A stretch of 15,320 nt of DNA. Origin: Scybalousia_A sp964542225 (GTDB lineage: Bacteria > Bacteroidota > Bacteroidia > Bacteroidales > P3). The notes under the pieces were generated by a model. It did not search any database. It was not told the origin of the DNA and saw only the letters and a program-made list of their open reading frames with translations. The stretch is from the NCBI GenBank assembly GCA_964542225.1, contig CAZITO010000057.1, positions 1-15,320 of the forward strand, read 5' to 3'. Both the position numbers and the translations under genes were made by a program. Below, in pieces: positions 1 through 7,647 of this stretch (its first letter is position 1; every line of letters begins with the position of its first letter).

Positions 1-90
1 AATTTATTTTGTAACTTATTGATAATCAGTAAACCGATTTTGCCGTTTTTTACCTCTTTTTGATAGGTTAGCATAAGTTAAAATAAGGCA
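1..90 (-). repeat. Intergenic repeat element, left copy
   Basis: The reverse complement of this stretch matches 15165-15267 over about 90-100 bases. Two blocks are conserved. Positions 1-41 pair with 15226-15267 with three mismatches and one single-base gap (shared cores AAATCGGTTTACTGA and AGTTACAAAATA). Positions 57-90 pair with 15165-15200 (shared core TATGCTAAC, then TATCAAAA). The spacer between blocks differs in length and sequence. The two copies face each other as an imperfect inverted pair around the whole gene region. This copy reads leftwards and may continue beyond position 1. Its family is not recognised; a dispersed intergenic repeat or MITE-like relic is the inference. Confidence 0.7.
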
Positions 91-118
91 CACTCTGAGA
101 GTGAAACTGGCTGTGCCT
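86..118. other. Hairpin-forming sequence next to the left repeat
   Basis: AGGCACA (86-92) is the exact reverse complement of TGTGCCT (112-118). Inside and overlapping it is the smaller palindrome CACTCTGAGAGTG (91-103, 5-bp arms, TGA loop). The two stems share bases 91-92, so they are alternative folds. No run of T follows on either strand, so a simple intrinsic terminator is not well supported. It stands out as G+C-rich in an A+T-rich intergenic region. Apart from the promoter box at 279-286, positions 119-318 show nothing recognisable. Confidence 0.45.
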
Positions 119-278
119 GTGTTTAGCTGTTACATAGAATTAATGCAAATAAAAGTTTTTTTATAACAATTGAATATTTGGTAATCACTAAATTTTCACC
201 ACAAAAATATATAACATTTAAATACTAACCGATATTTTATATAGGAAATAAAAGTAGTAAGGTTAGGTGTTTTTGTTG

Positions 279-286
279 TAATTTTG
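279..286 (+). promoter_or_regulatory. -7 promoter box upstream of the GDP-fucose synthase gene
   Basis: TAATTTTG fits the Bacteroidota -7 consensus TAnnTTTG and lies 32 nt before the ATG at 319. No clear TTTG-type -33 element sits about 20 nt upstream, so support is moderate. The leader is A-rich (AAGAAAATAAAAATC) with no Shine-Dalgarno motif, as is usual in this phylum. Confidence 0.5.
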
Positions 287-318
287 CAGCAGGTGAAGTA
301 AGAAAATAAAAATCTATT

Positions 319-1398
319 ATGTTTGATAGAAATACTAAAATATACATAGCAGGACATAAAGGCTTGGTGGGGTCTGCCATTTGGAATAATTTGTGGCAAA
401 GAGGTTATCAAAATCTGATAGGCAAAACACACAAGGAGTTAGACTTGATGGATAGACAAAAAGTAAAAGAATTTTTTGATAAACAAAAGCCGGAAATAGT
501 GATATTGGCTGCCGCACATGTAGGTGGTATAATGGCAAACTCTCTTTATAGGGCAGATTTTATTTATAACAATTTGCAGATACAGCAAAACGTTATTGGA
601 GAGAGTTTTAACCATAAGGTAAAGAAACTTCTCTTTCTTGGCAGTACTTGTATTTATCCTCGTATGGCAACTCAACCTATAAAAGAAACAGAACTTCTCA
701 CCAACACATTGGAATACACCAATGAACCTTATGCAATAGCAAAAATAGCAGGCTTAAAAATGTGTGAAAGTTTCTCTTTGCAATATGGATGCAATTACAT
801 AGCCGTTATGCCTACCAATCTTTATGGCTACAACGATAATTTTAATTTGGAAACTTCTCACGTATTGCCGGCAATGATTAGAAAGGTTTTTCTTGCCAAG
901 TGTTTATCGGAAAATAATTGGGAACTTATAAACAAAGACCTTGACAAACGTCCGATAGAAAACATAACAGGACAAAATTCTCAAACTGAAATAATAAACA
1001 TACTTAACAAATATGGCATAACAAAAGAAAATCTGACTCTTTGGGGTAGCGGTAAGGTATTAAGGGAGTTTCTTTGGAGCGAAGATATGGCCGATGCAAG
1101 CGTGTATATTTTGCTAAATGTGGATTTCAAAGACACCTATAAACAAGGAGAAAAACAAATAAGAAATTGCCATATCAACATAGGTACGGGAAAGGAAGTA
1201 ACGATAAAGGATTTGGCGGAAAAAATAAAGAAAGAAATAGATTACGCAGGAGAGATTCTTTGGGATGAGAGGTTTCCGGATGGCACTCCAAGGAAACTAA
1301 CCGATGTAAGCAAATTGCATTCTTTGGGATGGAAACACAAAATAGAATTGCAAGAAGGAATACATCTGTTGACGCAATGGTATAAAAACACTTTATAA
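319..1398 (+). CDS. fcl: GDP-L-fucose synthase (GDP-4-keto-6-deoxy-D-mannose epimerase/reductase)
   Basis: This cytosolic short-chain dehydrogenase/reductase converts GDP-4-keto-6-deoxy-D-mannose to GDP-L-fucose by 3,5-epimerisation and NADPH-dependent reduction, the last step of GDP-fucose supply for surface polysaccharide and glycoprotein fucosylation. Visible features are the N-terminal Rossmann loop GHKGLVG (residues 12-18), AAAHVGGI (64-71), the catalytic serine and cysteine in GSTCIYP (S109, C111), the Y138-x3-K142 pair in EPYAIAK and a histidine at H181 matching the epimerase acid. At 359 aa it is longer than the roughly 320-aa enterobacterial enzyme because of an insert around residues 195-245; I believe this longer form is common in Bacteroidota. 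The partner GDP-mannose dehydratase (gmd) is not in the window. The stop is 2 nt before the cytidine deaminase start, so the two are probably cotranscribed. Confidence 0.95.
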   Translation: MFDRNTKIYIAGHKGLVGSAIWNNLWQRGYQNLIGKTHKELDLMDRQKVKEFFDKQKPEIVILAAAHVGGIMANSLYRADFIYNNLQIQQNVIGESFNHKVKKLLFLGSTCIYPRMATQPIKETELLTNTLEYTNEPYAIAKIAGLKMCESFSLQYGCNYIAVMPTNLYGYNDNFNLETSHVLPAMIRKVFLAKCLSENNWELINKDLDKRPIENITGQNSQTEIINILNKYGITKENLTLWGSGKVLREFLWSEDMADASVYILLNVDFKDTYKQGEKQIRNCHINIGTGKEVTIKDLAEKIKKEIDYAGEILWDERFPDGTPRKLTDVSKLHSLGWKHKIELQEGIHLLTQWYKNTL

Positions 1399-1400
1399 AA

Positions 1401-1865
1401 ATGGAAAAACATAGTTTGAGTATTGATTACGAAATTTTGCAACCGGAAGAACTATCAGCAAAAGACCGGGAACTATTGGAAAAAGCAAAAATGGAGTTAA
1501 AAAATTCTTACTCTCCTTATTCTCATTTCAAAGTCGCTTGTGCTGTAAGAACTATTTCGGACAAAATTTTTGTAGGTTGTAATCAGGAAAATATTGCCTA
1601 CCCTTCGGGGTTGTGTGCAGAGCGAACAGCACTTTTTTCACTCGGAGCAGAAAAAGAAAAACCTCAGACCTTATTCATAGTAGCTCAAAACGAAAAAGAT
1701 GAACTCTCAACTGCATTTCCCTGTGGTGCATGCAGACAAGTGATGGCAGAATTTCAAAACTCTATAGCCAAACAAGATATAAAAATAATGATACTTACCA
1801 AGGACAACAGAGTACTTTGTTTCAATAATGTAGATAGTCTTTTGCCCTTTTCTTTTGATTTCTAA
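1401..1865 (+). CDS. cdd: Cytidine deaminase
   Basis: Zinc-dependent hydrolytic deaminase turning cytidine and deoxycytidine into uridine and deoxyuridine in pyrimidine salvage. The signature is complete. C72-A-E74 holds one zinc ligand and the catalytic glutamate, and PCGAC supplies C108 and C111 as the other ligands. With three cysteines it belongs to the small homotetrameric class, and 154 aa fits a single-domain subunit. The substrate-binding stretch NQENIAYP (61-68) replaces the more usual N-x-E-N-A-S/A-Y with little change. The ATG lies 2 nt after the fcl stop, so it probably has no promoter of its own. It converges on lpxA with only 15 nt between the two stop codons and no clear terminator there. 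Confidence 0.94.
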   Translation: MEKHSLSIDYEILQPEELSAKDRELLEKAKMELKNSYSPYSHFKVACAVRTISDKIFVGCNQENIAYPSGLCAERTALFSLGAEKEKPQTLFIVAQNEKDELSTAFPCGACRQVMAEFQNSIAKQDIKIMILTKDNRVLCFNNVDSLLPFSFDF

Positions 1866-1880
1866 AATACTTACACTTCA

Positions 1881-2678
1881 CTATACGCGAGAATCAACAG
1901 AATTATAACCTCTTATCAAACCTCTATCGGCTTTCTCCATAAAAGTGGCTATTATGTTGGTAAATTTTGTTTGTTTCAAGGCTTTAACCTCTTCCAATGC
2001 TCTGCTATACAAAAGCCCGCTTTGAAAAACTATTCTGTATATTGACTGTATTTCGTTTATTTCCTCCTGAGTAAAACCTCGTCTGTGCAATCCTACAGAA
2101 TTAACTCCGCAATAAGAAACGGGAAACTTTCCCACCTTAACAAAGGGAGGTATATCCTTATCAACCAAAGAGCCTCCCGCAAGTATGGCATGTTGTCCTA
2201 CATGAACAAATTGATGTATAGCAGTCATTCCTCCTGTTATTACATAGTCCTCTATGGTTATATGCCCTGCAAGATTAGTATTATTGGCCAAAACGCAGTT
2301 ATTTCCCACCACACAATCGTGTGCCACATGAACATAAGCCATTATAAGATTATTATCTCCTATAACGGTTTTCCCACTTGCAGCAGTACCTCTGTTTATG
2401 GTTGCATATTCTCTTATGGTATTATTGTTTCCTATTTCAACAGTAGTATATTCTCCATCAAATTTCAAATCTTGTGGTATTGCTCCTATACTTGCTCCCG
2501 GAAAAACTCTGCAGTTATTGCCCATTCTTACTCCCGGAAAAATAACCGCTCCTGCTCCTATGGTACAATCGTCTCCTATTACTACATCTTCATAGATAAC
2601 GGCAAAAGGCTCTATCTTAACATTTTTGCCCAATTTTGCCTTATCACTCAAAAAATACATATTTTCCATGCCAAACAA
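1881..2678 (-). CDS. lpxA: Acyl-[ACP]:UDP-N-acetylglucosamine O-acyltransferase
   Basis: Cytosolic enzyme for the first step of lipid A synthesis, moving an R-3-hydroxyacyl chain from ACP to the 3-OH of UDP-GlcNAc. The first ~185 residues are hexapeptide repeats of a left-handed beta-helix (IGDDCTIGAGAVIFPG and many like it). The catalytic histidine is H120 in HVAHDCVVGNN. The segment GGMTAIHQF (149-157) and the C-terminal helical part starting GLHRRGF are typical. By eye, Leu171 aligns with E. coli Gly173, the acyl-length ruler position. Starts at M1, M4 (2669) or M7 (2660) are all possible; homologues favour a short N-terminus. It lies 23 nt after lpxC-fabZ, forming an operon in the order common in Bacteroidota. 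Length, 265 aa, is normal. Confidence 0.95.
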   Translation of the reverse strand: MFGMENMYFLSDKAKLGKNVKIEPFAVIYEDVVIGDDCTIGAGAVIFPGVRMGNNCRVFPGASIGAIPQDLKFDGEYTTVEIGNNNTIREYATINRGTAASGKTVIGDNNLIMAYVHVAHDCVVGNNCVLANNTNLAGHITIEDYVITGGMTAIHQFVHVGQHAILAGGSLVDKDIPPFVKVGKFPVSYCGVNSVGLHRRGFTQEEINEIQSIYRIVFQSGLLYSRALEEVKALKQTKFTNIIATFMEKADRGLIRGYNSVDSRV

Positions 2679-2701
2679 TATCTTTATTGTATTCTTTCAA
2701 C

Positions 2702-4084
2702 TTATGCTTTGGTAACCATAGCCATCAAAACAGCCTCAACACAAACAGTGTTACCAACATAAGCAATACCTTTCATTTTTACAATACCTCGCCTTATAGG
2801 TTCTATCAAAGAAAGTTTCATCAAAAGAGTATCACCAGGTACCACTTTGTGCCTGAATTTTACTTCCTCAAACTTCATAAAGTAAGTATTATACTTTTCT
2901 CCGTCCTTGATATTGCTCAAAACTAACAAGCCCCCCGTTTGTCCTAAGGCTTCCACAATAAGAACCCCCGGCATTACAGGTTCATCAGGGAAATGTCCAT
3001 TAAAGAAATCCTCATTGGCAGTAACATTTTTTAGTCCAACAACATAGTCTTCTCCCACTTCTATAATTTTGTCCACTAACAACATAGGGAAACGATGAGG
3101 TAAGCGTTTTCTTATCTCCATTACATCAAATACAGGAGGTTTAGTAGGGTCATAAATAGGTAAAACATTCTGATTTTCCATAGCATTCTTTAGTTTTTTT
3201 GCAAAAATTTTGTTATTTGTATGACCGGGACGTTTAACGATAAAATGTCCCTCTATATTCATTCCCGCAAGAGAAATATCTCCAATAAAGTCCACTAATT
3301 TGTGTCTTGCAGGTTCGTTATCAAAATTAAGTTGAATATTGTTTAATAAGCCTCTTTCTACTTTGATATCAGCAGTGTTTTTATTGAATATGGTTGCTAT
3401 CTTTTCTTGCAAATCTTTTTCCAAAACCTTGTCAACAAAAATGATAGCATTACTCAAATCACCACCCTTTATAAGATTGTGTTGTACAAGAGGCAATATT
3501 TCAGACAAAAATACAAATGTCCTACAAGGAGAAAAATCTTTTTTAAAATCCTTTAAATCCTTCATCTCTGCCATTTGAGTGCCTATGAGAGAAGAATCAA
3601 AATCAATAACACAACTTACCGAAAACTTATCAGAAGGCAAAGCCCAATACTCACTCTTGCCATCTTCGGACACAATGTGTAAAGGTTGGGTAATTTTATA
3701 AATCTTTTTATTCTTTTCTTGCTCTACGACTTCGGCTTTTTCCAAAAGTTCTACCCAATATTTTGCACTTCCGTCCAATATAGGCAACTCCTCGCAAGAG
3801 ACTTCTATTTCAATATTATCTATTTCAAAAGCCCTTAAGGCTGCCATCAAATGCTCTATGGTAGAAAGGCTTACGCCATTTTTCTCTATGGTGGTATTTC
3901 TTGAGGTTTGACCTGTCAAATCACAATCTGCCTTTAATACAGGTTTATCTTCCAAATCCACTCGTTTGAAATATACTCCTGTATCTACATCAGATGGTTT
4001 TAAGGTTACTTTGGACAATTTTCCACTATGTAATCCTCTGCCCTCTATACTAACAATATCCTTTATACTCCTTTGACTCTCCAT
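2702..4084 (-). CDS. lpxC-fabZ: Bifunctional UDP-3-O-acyl-GlcNAc deacetylase / 3-hydroxyacyl-ACP dehydratase
   Basis: A fusion typical of Bacteroidota. Residues 1 to about 305 are LpxC, the zinc deacetylase for the committed step of lipid A synthesis: E77-H78 in IEHLMAAL, H261 and D265 in HKLVDFIGD, and the catalytic H288 in GHTNN. Residues from about 318 are FabZ, the hot-dog-fold dehydratase of fatty acid elongation: LPHRFPMLLVD (328-338), catalytic H364 in NGHFPDEPVMPGV and E378 in VEALGQ. Both active sites look intact. The reading frame is open 31 codons further upstream (to 4177), but the start at 4084 is preferred. It begins MESQRSIKD like relatives, gives the usual ~460 aa, and a -7 promoter box sits inside the upstream extension. 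LpxA follows 23 nt downstream. LpxD, often just upstream in this phylum, is absent. Confidence 0.95.
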   Translation of the reverse strand: MESQRSIKDIVSIEGRGLHSGKLSKVTLKPSDVDTGVYFKRVDLEDKPVLKADCDLTGQTSRNTTIEKNGVSLSTIEHLMAALRAFEIDNIEIEVSCEELPILDGSAKYWVELLEKAEVVEQEKNKKIYKITQPLHIVSEDGKSEYWALPSDKFSVSCVIDFDSSLIGTQMAEMKDLKDFKKDFSPCRTFVFLSEILPLVQHNLIKGGDLSNAIIFVDKVLEKDLQEKIATIFNKNTADIKVERGLLNNIQLNFDNEPARHKLVDFIGDISLAGMNIEGHFIVKRPGHTNNKIFAKKLKNAMENQNVLPIYDPTKPPVFDVMEIRKRLPHRFPMLLVDKIIEVGEDYVVGLKNVTANEDFFNGHFPDEPVMPGVLIVEALGQTGGLLVLSNIKDGEKYNTYFMKFEEVKFRHKVVPGDTLLMKLSLIEPIRRGIVKMKGIAYVGNTVCVEAVLMAMVTKA

Positions 4085-4092
4085 AACGGGTG

Positions 4093-4100
4093 CAAAGTTA
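4093..4100 (-). promoter_or_regulatory. -7 promoter box of the lpxC-fabZ/lpxA operon
   Basis: On the - strand this reads TAACTTTG, an exact TAnnTTTG match, ending 8 nt before the lpxC ATG. With a start site about 7 nt downstream of the box, the transcript would be leaderless or almost so. The -33 region is weak; no TTTG is found 19-21 nt upstream. The box also argues against the longer open reading frame as the true start. Confidence 0.6.
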
Positions 4101-4249
4101 CTAACTTTTTTTAATATTGTGAGTAAATTTGTGCATAAGTTTAAAAATTGCTGTGTTAACCAACAGAATAATTGCAAAATACTCCAATGATATGGTTGGG
4201 CAAACCATTAACAATCATAATCACTTCCAAATATTTCTTTTGTATCAAG

Positions 4250-4281
4250 TTGGCGTATTTTTATAAAATAACTTATCTTTG
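4250..4281 (+). promoter_or_regulatory. Promoter of the accessory cassette
   Basis: TTG at 4250-4252 and TATCTTTG at 4274-4281 are separated by 21 nt, matching the Bacteroidota -33/-7 arrangement. The -7 box ends 17 nt before the ATG at 4299, so the leader would be about ten bases. It is divergent from the lpxC promoter, with about 170 nt between the two -7 boxes. Confidence 0.6.
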
Positions 4282-4298
4282 CAATGTAAATTTGAGTT

Positions 4299-5183
4299 AT
4301 GCTTATCCAAAAGAATAAAAATTGCAATAATCAAGTTAGCAAACTATTGTCCGTTATGGCATTGTTGATATTTGTCAATTTGCTTTACGGACAAGGTGTG
4401 GATAAAGATTTTGAGATTATTCAACAGCAACAACTGAAAGAAAAGCAGGAAACCAATATGTTTAAAGTGTTGTGGGAGGATTATTGGAGTAACGAAGCAA
4501 ACAGACCTCAAAAAAGAGAGTGTTACATAACTTATTCCAAAATGTTTTTCCAAAGCCTTTATTCTCAAATAACCGCTCCTTTGGGTTATGTGGTATACTA
4601 CATTTTTAGAAAGCCCATAACTCATAGAATAGAAAACCTTTACAAAGAAAAACAATTAGGTAATATAGACAACATAGGCAAAGATATTTTGCAAGGAAAT
4701 ATTACGAAAGAGGAATTAAAGGAAACTTTAAAATTATATTATGATATATGGCTTTACGGTGATACCGACGACCCTCTTGTTAGCGGAGGAGTCCCAAAGG
4801 ACTATAAAACAAATCTCCCCATGTCTGTCAGACGTTGGATGTACTGCGGTGTGCGAAACCCAAGATGGAATGCTACTTATTTGAATTGTTATAGTGATAC
4901 AATAATGGAAATACGTACGACTTTGGATAATAGACAAGACATTGTAACTCATAATTATGGAACAGGAGACACAAAATTAGGCAATTGGCTCAGATGGTAT
5001 ATAGACAAGCAAGGAAAATGGTGGTTCTTTTATGAAAATACAAAACAGACAGGGAAAAATAAAGGCAAACTTTTTTATTTTGGTGCAGTAGGGTTAAGTA
5101 ATAAGAAAGATGGAACGCAGGGAAAAAAGAGTAAAAAAAGCAGATTTGAATTTTCTCTAAACAGAGAGGTAAGCATAGATTAA
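4299..5183 (+). CDS. Uncharacterised membrane-associated or exported protein with a phage-like Trp/Arg motif
   Basis: No firm family. A hydrophobic stretch at residues 16-30, after a basic N-terminus, looks like a signal peptide or anchor; no lipobox cysteine follows. A weaker hydrophobic patch lies at 91-103 (ITAPLGYVVYYIF). The distinctive part is residues 154-191: GDTDDPL, then NLPMSVRRWMYCGVRNPRWN. An acidic GD/DD segment followed by a P..RRW....RNP..N pattern recalls an uncharacterised phage family (I think DUF7338), from memory only. The C-terminal 60 residues are rich in Trp, Lys and Gly (KWWFFYEN, GKKSKKS). It ends 23 nt before the restriction-modification gene in the same orientation, so the two are probably cotranscribed. 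A role in defence, phage biology or the envelope cannot be told from sequence. Confidence 0.6.
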   Translation: MLIQKNKNCNNQVSKLLSVMALLIFVNLLYGQGVDKDFEIIQQQQLKEKQETNMFKVLWEDYWSNEANRPQKRECYITYSKMFFQSLYSQITAPLGYVVYYIFRKPITHRIENLYKEKQLGNIDNIGKDILQGNITKEELKETLKLYYDIWLYGDTDDPLVSGGVPKDYKTNLPMSVRRWMYCGVRNPRWNATYLNCYSDTIMEIRTTLDNRQDIVTHNYGTGDTKLGNWLRWYIDKQGKWWFFYENTKQTGKNKGKLFYFGAVGLSNKKDGTQGKKSKKSRFEFSLNREVSID

Positions 5184-5206
5184 AAAACTAATGAGAAAAA
5201 TAAGTT

Positions 5207-7585
5207 ATGGCGGAAGAAGTAAATTATAAAAAGAATTTTTGTGAGAAGTATTTTGAAGAAGGTACTTGGGAATTGGATGTGTTAAACGAAGTGGATGTAT
5301 TGCTGAAAGACCAAAGCGGCAATAAACTTTTGTATATAGAGGCAAAATATCAAATCACTACTCTTGCAGAACATAGGCAGGCATTGGCACAAGTTATTTT
5401 GACCAATAAAAAACAAGAGGCAATACTTTCTTATGTGGCTTTGATTTATAAGAACAGAAACGAGGACGATGTTTTGGAACTCATTGACTGCTCGGAAGAT
5501 GCTGTTATGTATAACAATGATTTTAATTGGAAAGTGGAAAAACCGAGCAGCCCTTCCAAAGATGCCATTAATCGTATAAATGACAGACTCATAGGAAAGA
5601 TTTCTCAATATAAAAATGAAGAAATAAAAGAACTATACAAACAGTTAAAACAAGATAAAACCACTCAAATACAAATAAGTGTAAAAAATTTAAGCGTAGT
5701 CTATAACCATTGGAAAGATGAAATAAAATTTAATGAACTCATTAGAGACGAACAAGATATTATAAATATTTTTTTGGTTGATACGCTTAACAATGCCAAA
5801 TATACAGAAAGTGTTTACGATGATGTTTTGGGCAAGATAGAAAAAGACCTTATAAGAGAGGGAACCAAATTGAATAGTTATGCCATTGTGTACAATGGAG
5901 ATGGAGAACTCGACGGTATAAGATTTCTTTGCTCCCCCGTTTCTTTTTATTATTCTTTTGCAGATAAAAACAAATATGAAAGTTTTTGGAAAAAATATAA
6001 GCGACCACCAGTTAAAGAAGAGTTTTTAAAAATACTTGAACATTCTTCTTTGCTTTATTCTGATAAGTATAGAAGGGATACAGGCGGAGAATATACCCCA
6101 ACTTGTTTTGTGGAAAAACAAAACGAAATACTCGCTAAATACTATAACATGGATGAATTCATTGTTATGGACCCTTGTTGTGGTGTAGGCAATTTGGAGA
6201 ATCAGTTTGGCAAAGAGTACAAACAATATTGTTATCTTTCCACTTTGGAGCAAATAGATGTGGACACTTGTTTTATAAAAGGGTTTAATAATGTTGTCAA
6301 ATATGATTATTTCTCAAGTAAGCAACAACCGTATTGGAAGTATAAGGGACAAACTCTCTCCATTAATGAAATATGTATGAGAGAAAACCGCAAATTGATG
6401 GTTGTTATGAATCCTCCTTATCAAAACAAAAAAGAGTTTGATAACAATCTTGCCATAGAGTTTTTTAATAAGGTAGTACAACTCAAACCACAGGTTATAG
6501 TGTTTTATTATATGACGGAAAGTTTTCTCAGAGAAGAAATTGATAACTATATTAAATCGGATTATGGCATTGTCTCTCATATTTTTTCAAATGCAAAAAC
6601 TACTTTTGGTCTTTCTACTTGGCCGATAAGTATGGTGATTTTTGATAAGGACAATTCAAATAAAGTTAATAAAGAAATAATAAAAGCAGATAGATATGAG
6701 TACAATAAAAAAGATAATAGGTTAGATTATATACAAACTTATATTTATAATAATTCAAAACCGAATCTTTTCAAAGAAATGCAACAAGTCGTAAAAGACA
6801 ACCAAAAAGGTATGACTTTGGGTAATTTTAGTTACATTCATAGTTGTATAAATTTAACAAATAAGGTTTCAAAAAATCAAAATCGTATAACAACTCAAAA
6901 CCTAAAATATTGTTTGCTTTCAAAGGGACTTTGTTTTAATACGGATGCCAAATATTTTGAGTGGAATGACTATGTTTATAAAGGAAAAATAAAAAAAATC
7001 TCAGATGAATTGTTTTCCGATGCTATAATGTTCTCTGTATTTTTTAAAGGCTGCGCTTTTACAAACAAGGGGCAAAATAACTATATCATGCCTTTTACTT
7101 CTGATGAATTGCAATGTCCTAACAATGCTCTAAATGTCCTTTTTCCTCAAGATTATAAAGGAGATGTAGAAGATAATATAGACGAGCAACCTTTTGATTT
7201 TAGAATTTTTTTTCATTCCTTTAAATATTCCTCAGAGGCAATGAATTTGTATAACTCGGCTCTAAAAGTTTTTAAATATTATCATAATAACAACGATTAT
7301 CAAAACAAAGATTGGAACGATGGTTTTTACGATATCACCAATGCAATTATGGGTAAGGATAATCATAATTTTGAACTTTTAGATACGGATACAAGAATAG
7401 TAAAAACCAAAACAACCAAAGGCACAAGAGGGTTTGGAAGAAATACCATCAGACAAGTTGTTGCAGAGGAGTATTTACCAATTTTTGAGGAGTTCTTTGA
7501 TGCAAGAGATATTTTGGCAAAAAAGATAAACAAGCAACTCGTGGAGCAAGAAATTCTACTTTGGGAGAGAGAAAATATATACTAA
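5207..7585 (+). CDS. Single-chain restriction-modification enzyme, type IIG-like (nuclease + N6-adenine methyltransferase)
   Basis: Three parts are visible. An N-terminal PD-(D/E)xK-like nuclease has D30 in NEVDVLL and E45-A-K47 in LLYIEAKYQ. A helical connector covers about residues 110-280. The amino-methyltransferase core has motif X-like GGEYTP (293-298), SAM-binding motif I DPCCGVGN (322-329) and catalytic motif IV NPPY (402-405). Motif I before IV is the gamma order typical of N6-adenine enzymes. The last ~250 residues have no named motif and are the natural place for target recognition. No separate specificity or methylase gene is nearby, so one chain would both cut and protect, as in type IIG enzymes. 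At 792 aa it is at the short end for type IIG. If the nuclease part is inactive, it would be an orphan methyltransferase. It looks A+T-richer than its neighbours by eye, consistent with transfer. Confidence 0.82.
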   Translation: MAEEVNYKKNFCEKYFEEGTWELDVLNEVDVLLKDQSGNKLLYIEAKYQITTLAEHRQALAQVILTNKKQEAILSYVALIYKNRNEDDVLELIDCSEDAVMYNNDFNWKVEKPSSPSKDAINRINDRLIGKISQYKNEEIKELYKQLKQDKTTQIQISVKNLSVVYNHWKDEIKFNELIRDEQDIINIFLVDTLNNAKYTESVYDDVLGKIEKDLIREGTKLNSYAIVYNGDGELDGIRFLCSPVSFYYSFADKNKYESFWKKYKRPPVKEEFLKILEHSSLLYSDKYRRDTGGEYTPTCFVEKQNEILAKYYNMDEFIVMDPCCGVGNLENQFGKEYKQYCYLSTLEQIDVDTCFIKGFNNVVKYDYFSSKQQPYWKYKGQTLSINEICMRENRKLMVVMNPPYQNKKEFDNNLAIEFFNKVVQLKPQVIVFYYMTESFLREEIDNYIKSDYGIVSHIFSNAKTTFGLSTWPISMVIFDKDNSNKVNKEIIKADRYEYNKKDNRLDYIQTYIYNNSKPNLFKEMQQVVKDNQKGMTLGNFSYIHSCINLTNKVSKNQNRITTQNLKYCLLSKGLCFNTDAKYFEWNDYVYKGKIKKISDELFSDAIMFSVFFKGCAFTNKGQNNYIMPFTSDELQCPNNALNVLFPQDYKGDVEDNIDEQPFDFRIFFHSFKYSSEAMNLYNSALKVFKYYHNNNDYQNKDWNDGFYDITNAIMGKDNHNFELLDTDTRIVKTKTTKGTRGFGRNTIRQVVAEEYLPIFEEFFDARDILAKKINKQLVEQEILLWERENIY

Positions 7586-7588
7586 TAC

Positions 7589-7624
7589 AAAAAGAGGAGC
7601 AAAGATTACTTTACTCCTCTTTTT
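7589..7624. terminator. Bidirectional intrinsic terminator between the RM gene and purL
   Basis: AAAAAGAGGAG (7589-7599) and CTCCTCTTTTT (7614-7624) form a perfect 11-bp stem. Inside it, after a C/A mismatch, AAAG (7601-7604) pairs with CTTT (7609-7612) around an ATTA loop. T-rich sequence follows on the + strand, and the A-rich left flank gives a short T run on the - strand. It lies in the 62-nt gap between two converging genes and can serve both. Confidence 0.85.
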
Positions 7625-7647
7625 CCTTTTTATTATTATGGAAATAA

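Noticed and set aside
1866..1880. Terminator between cdd and lpxA
   Set aside because: The 15-nt gap and its flanks show no convincing stem-loop with a T run.
2085..2762. 225-codon open frame on the + strand across lpxA
   Set aside because: It is antisense to a well-supported gene; its Ser/Tyr/Cys/Ile-rich translation is that of a frame opposite hexapeptide repeats.
4085..4177. N-terminal extension of lpxC-fabZ by 31 codons
   Set aside because: The extension has no similarity to LpxC, would make the protein longer than its family, and contains the -7 promoter box TAACTTTG.
5191..5229. ATG at 5191 as an alternative start for the RM enzyme
   Set aside because: It is in a different frame and meets a stop after 12 codons.
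6991..7213. Runs of eight A (6991-6998) and eight T (7206-7213) in the RM gene as phase-variation tracts
   Set aside because: Runs of this length occur elsewhere in this A+T-rich window, for example 14054-14061 in the patatin gene, so they are not distinctive. The frame is intact.
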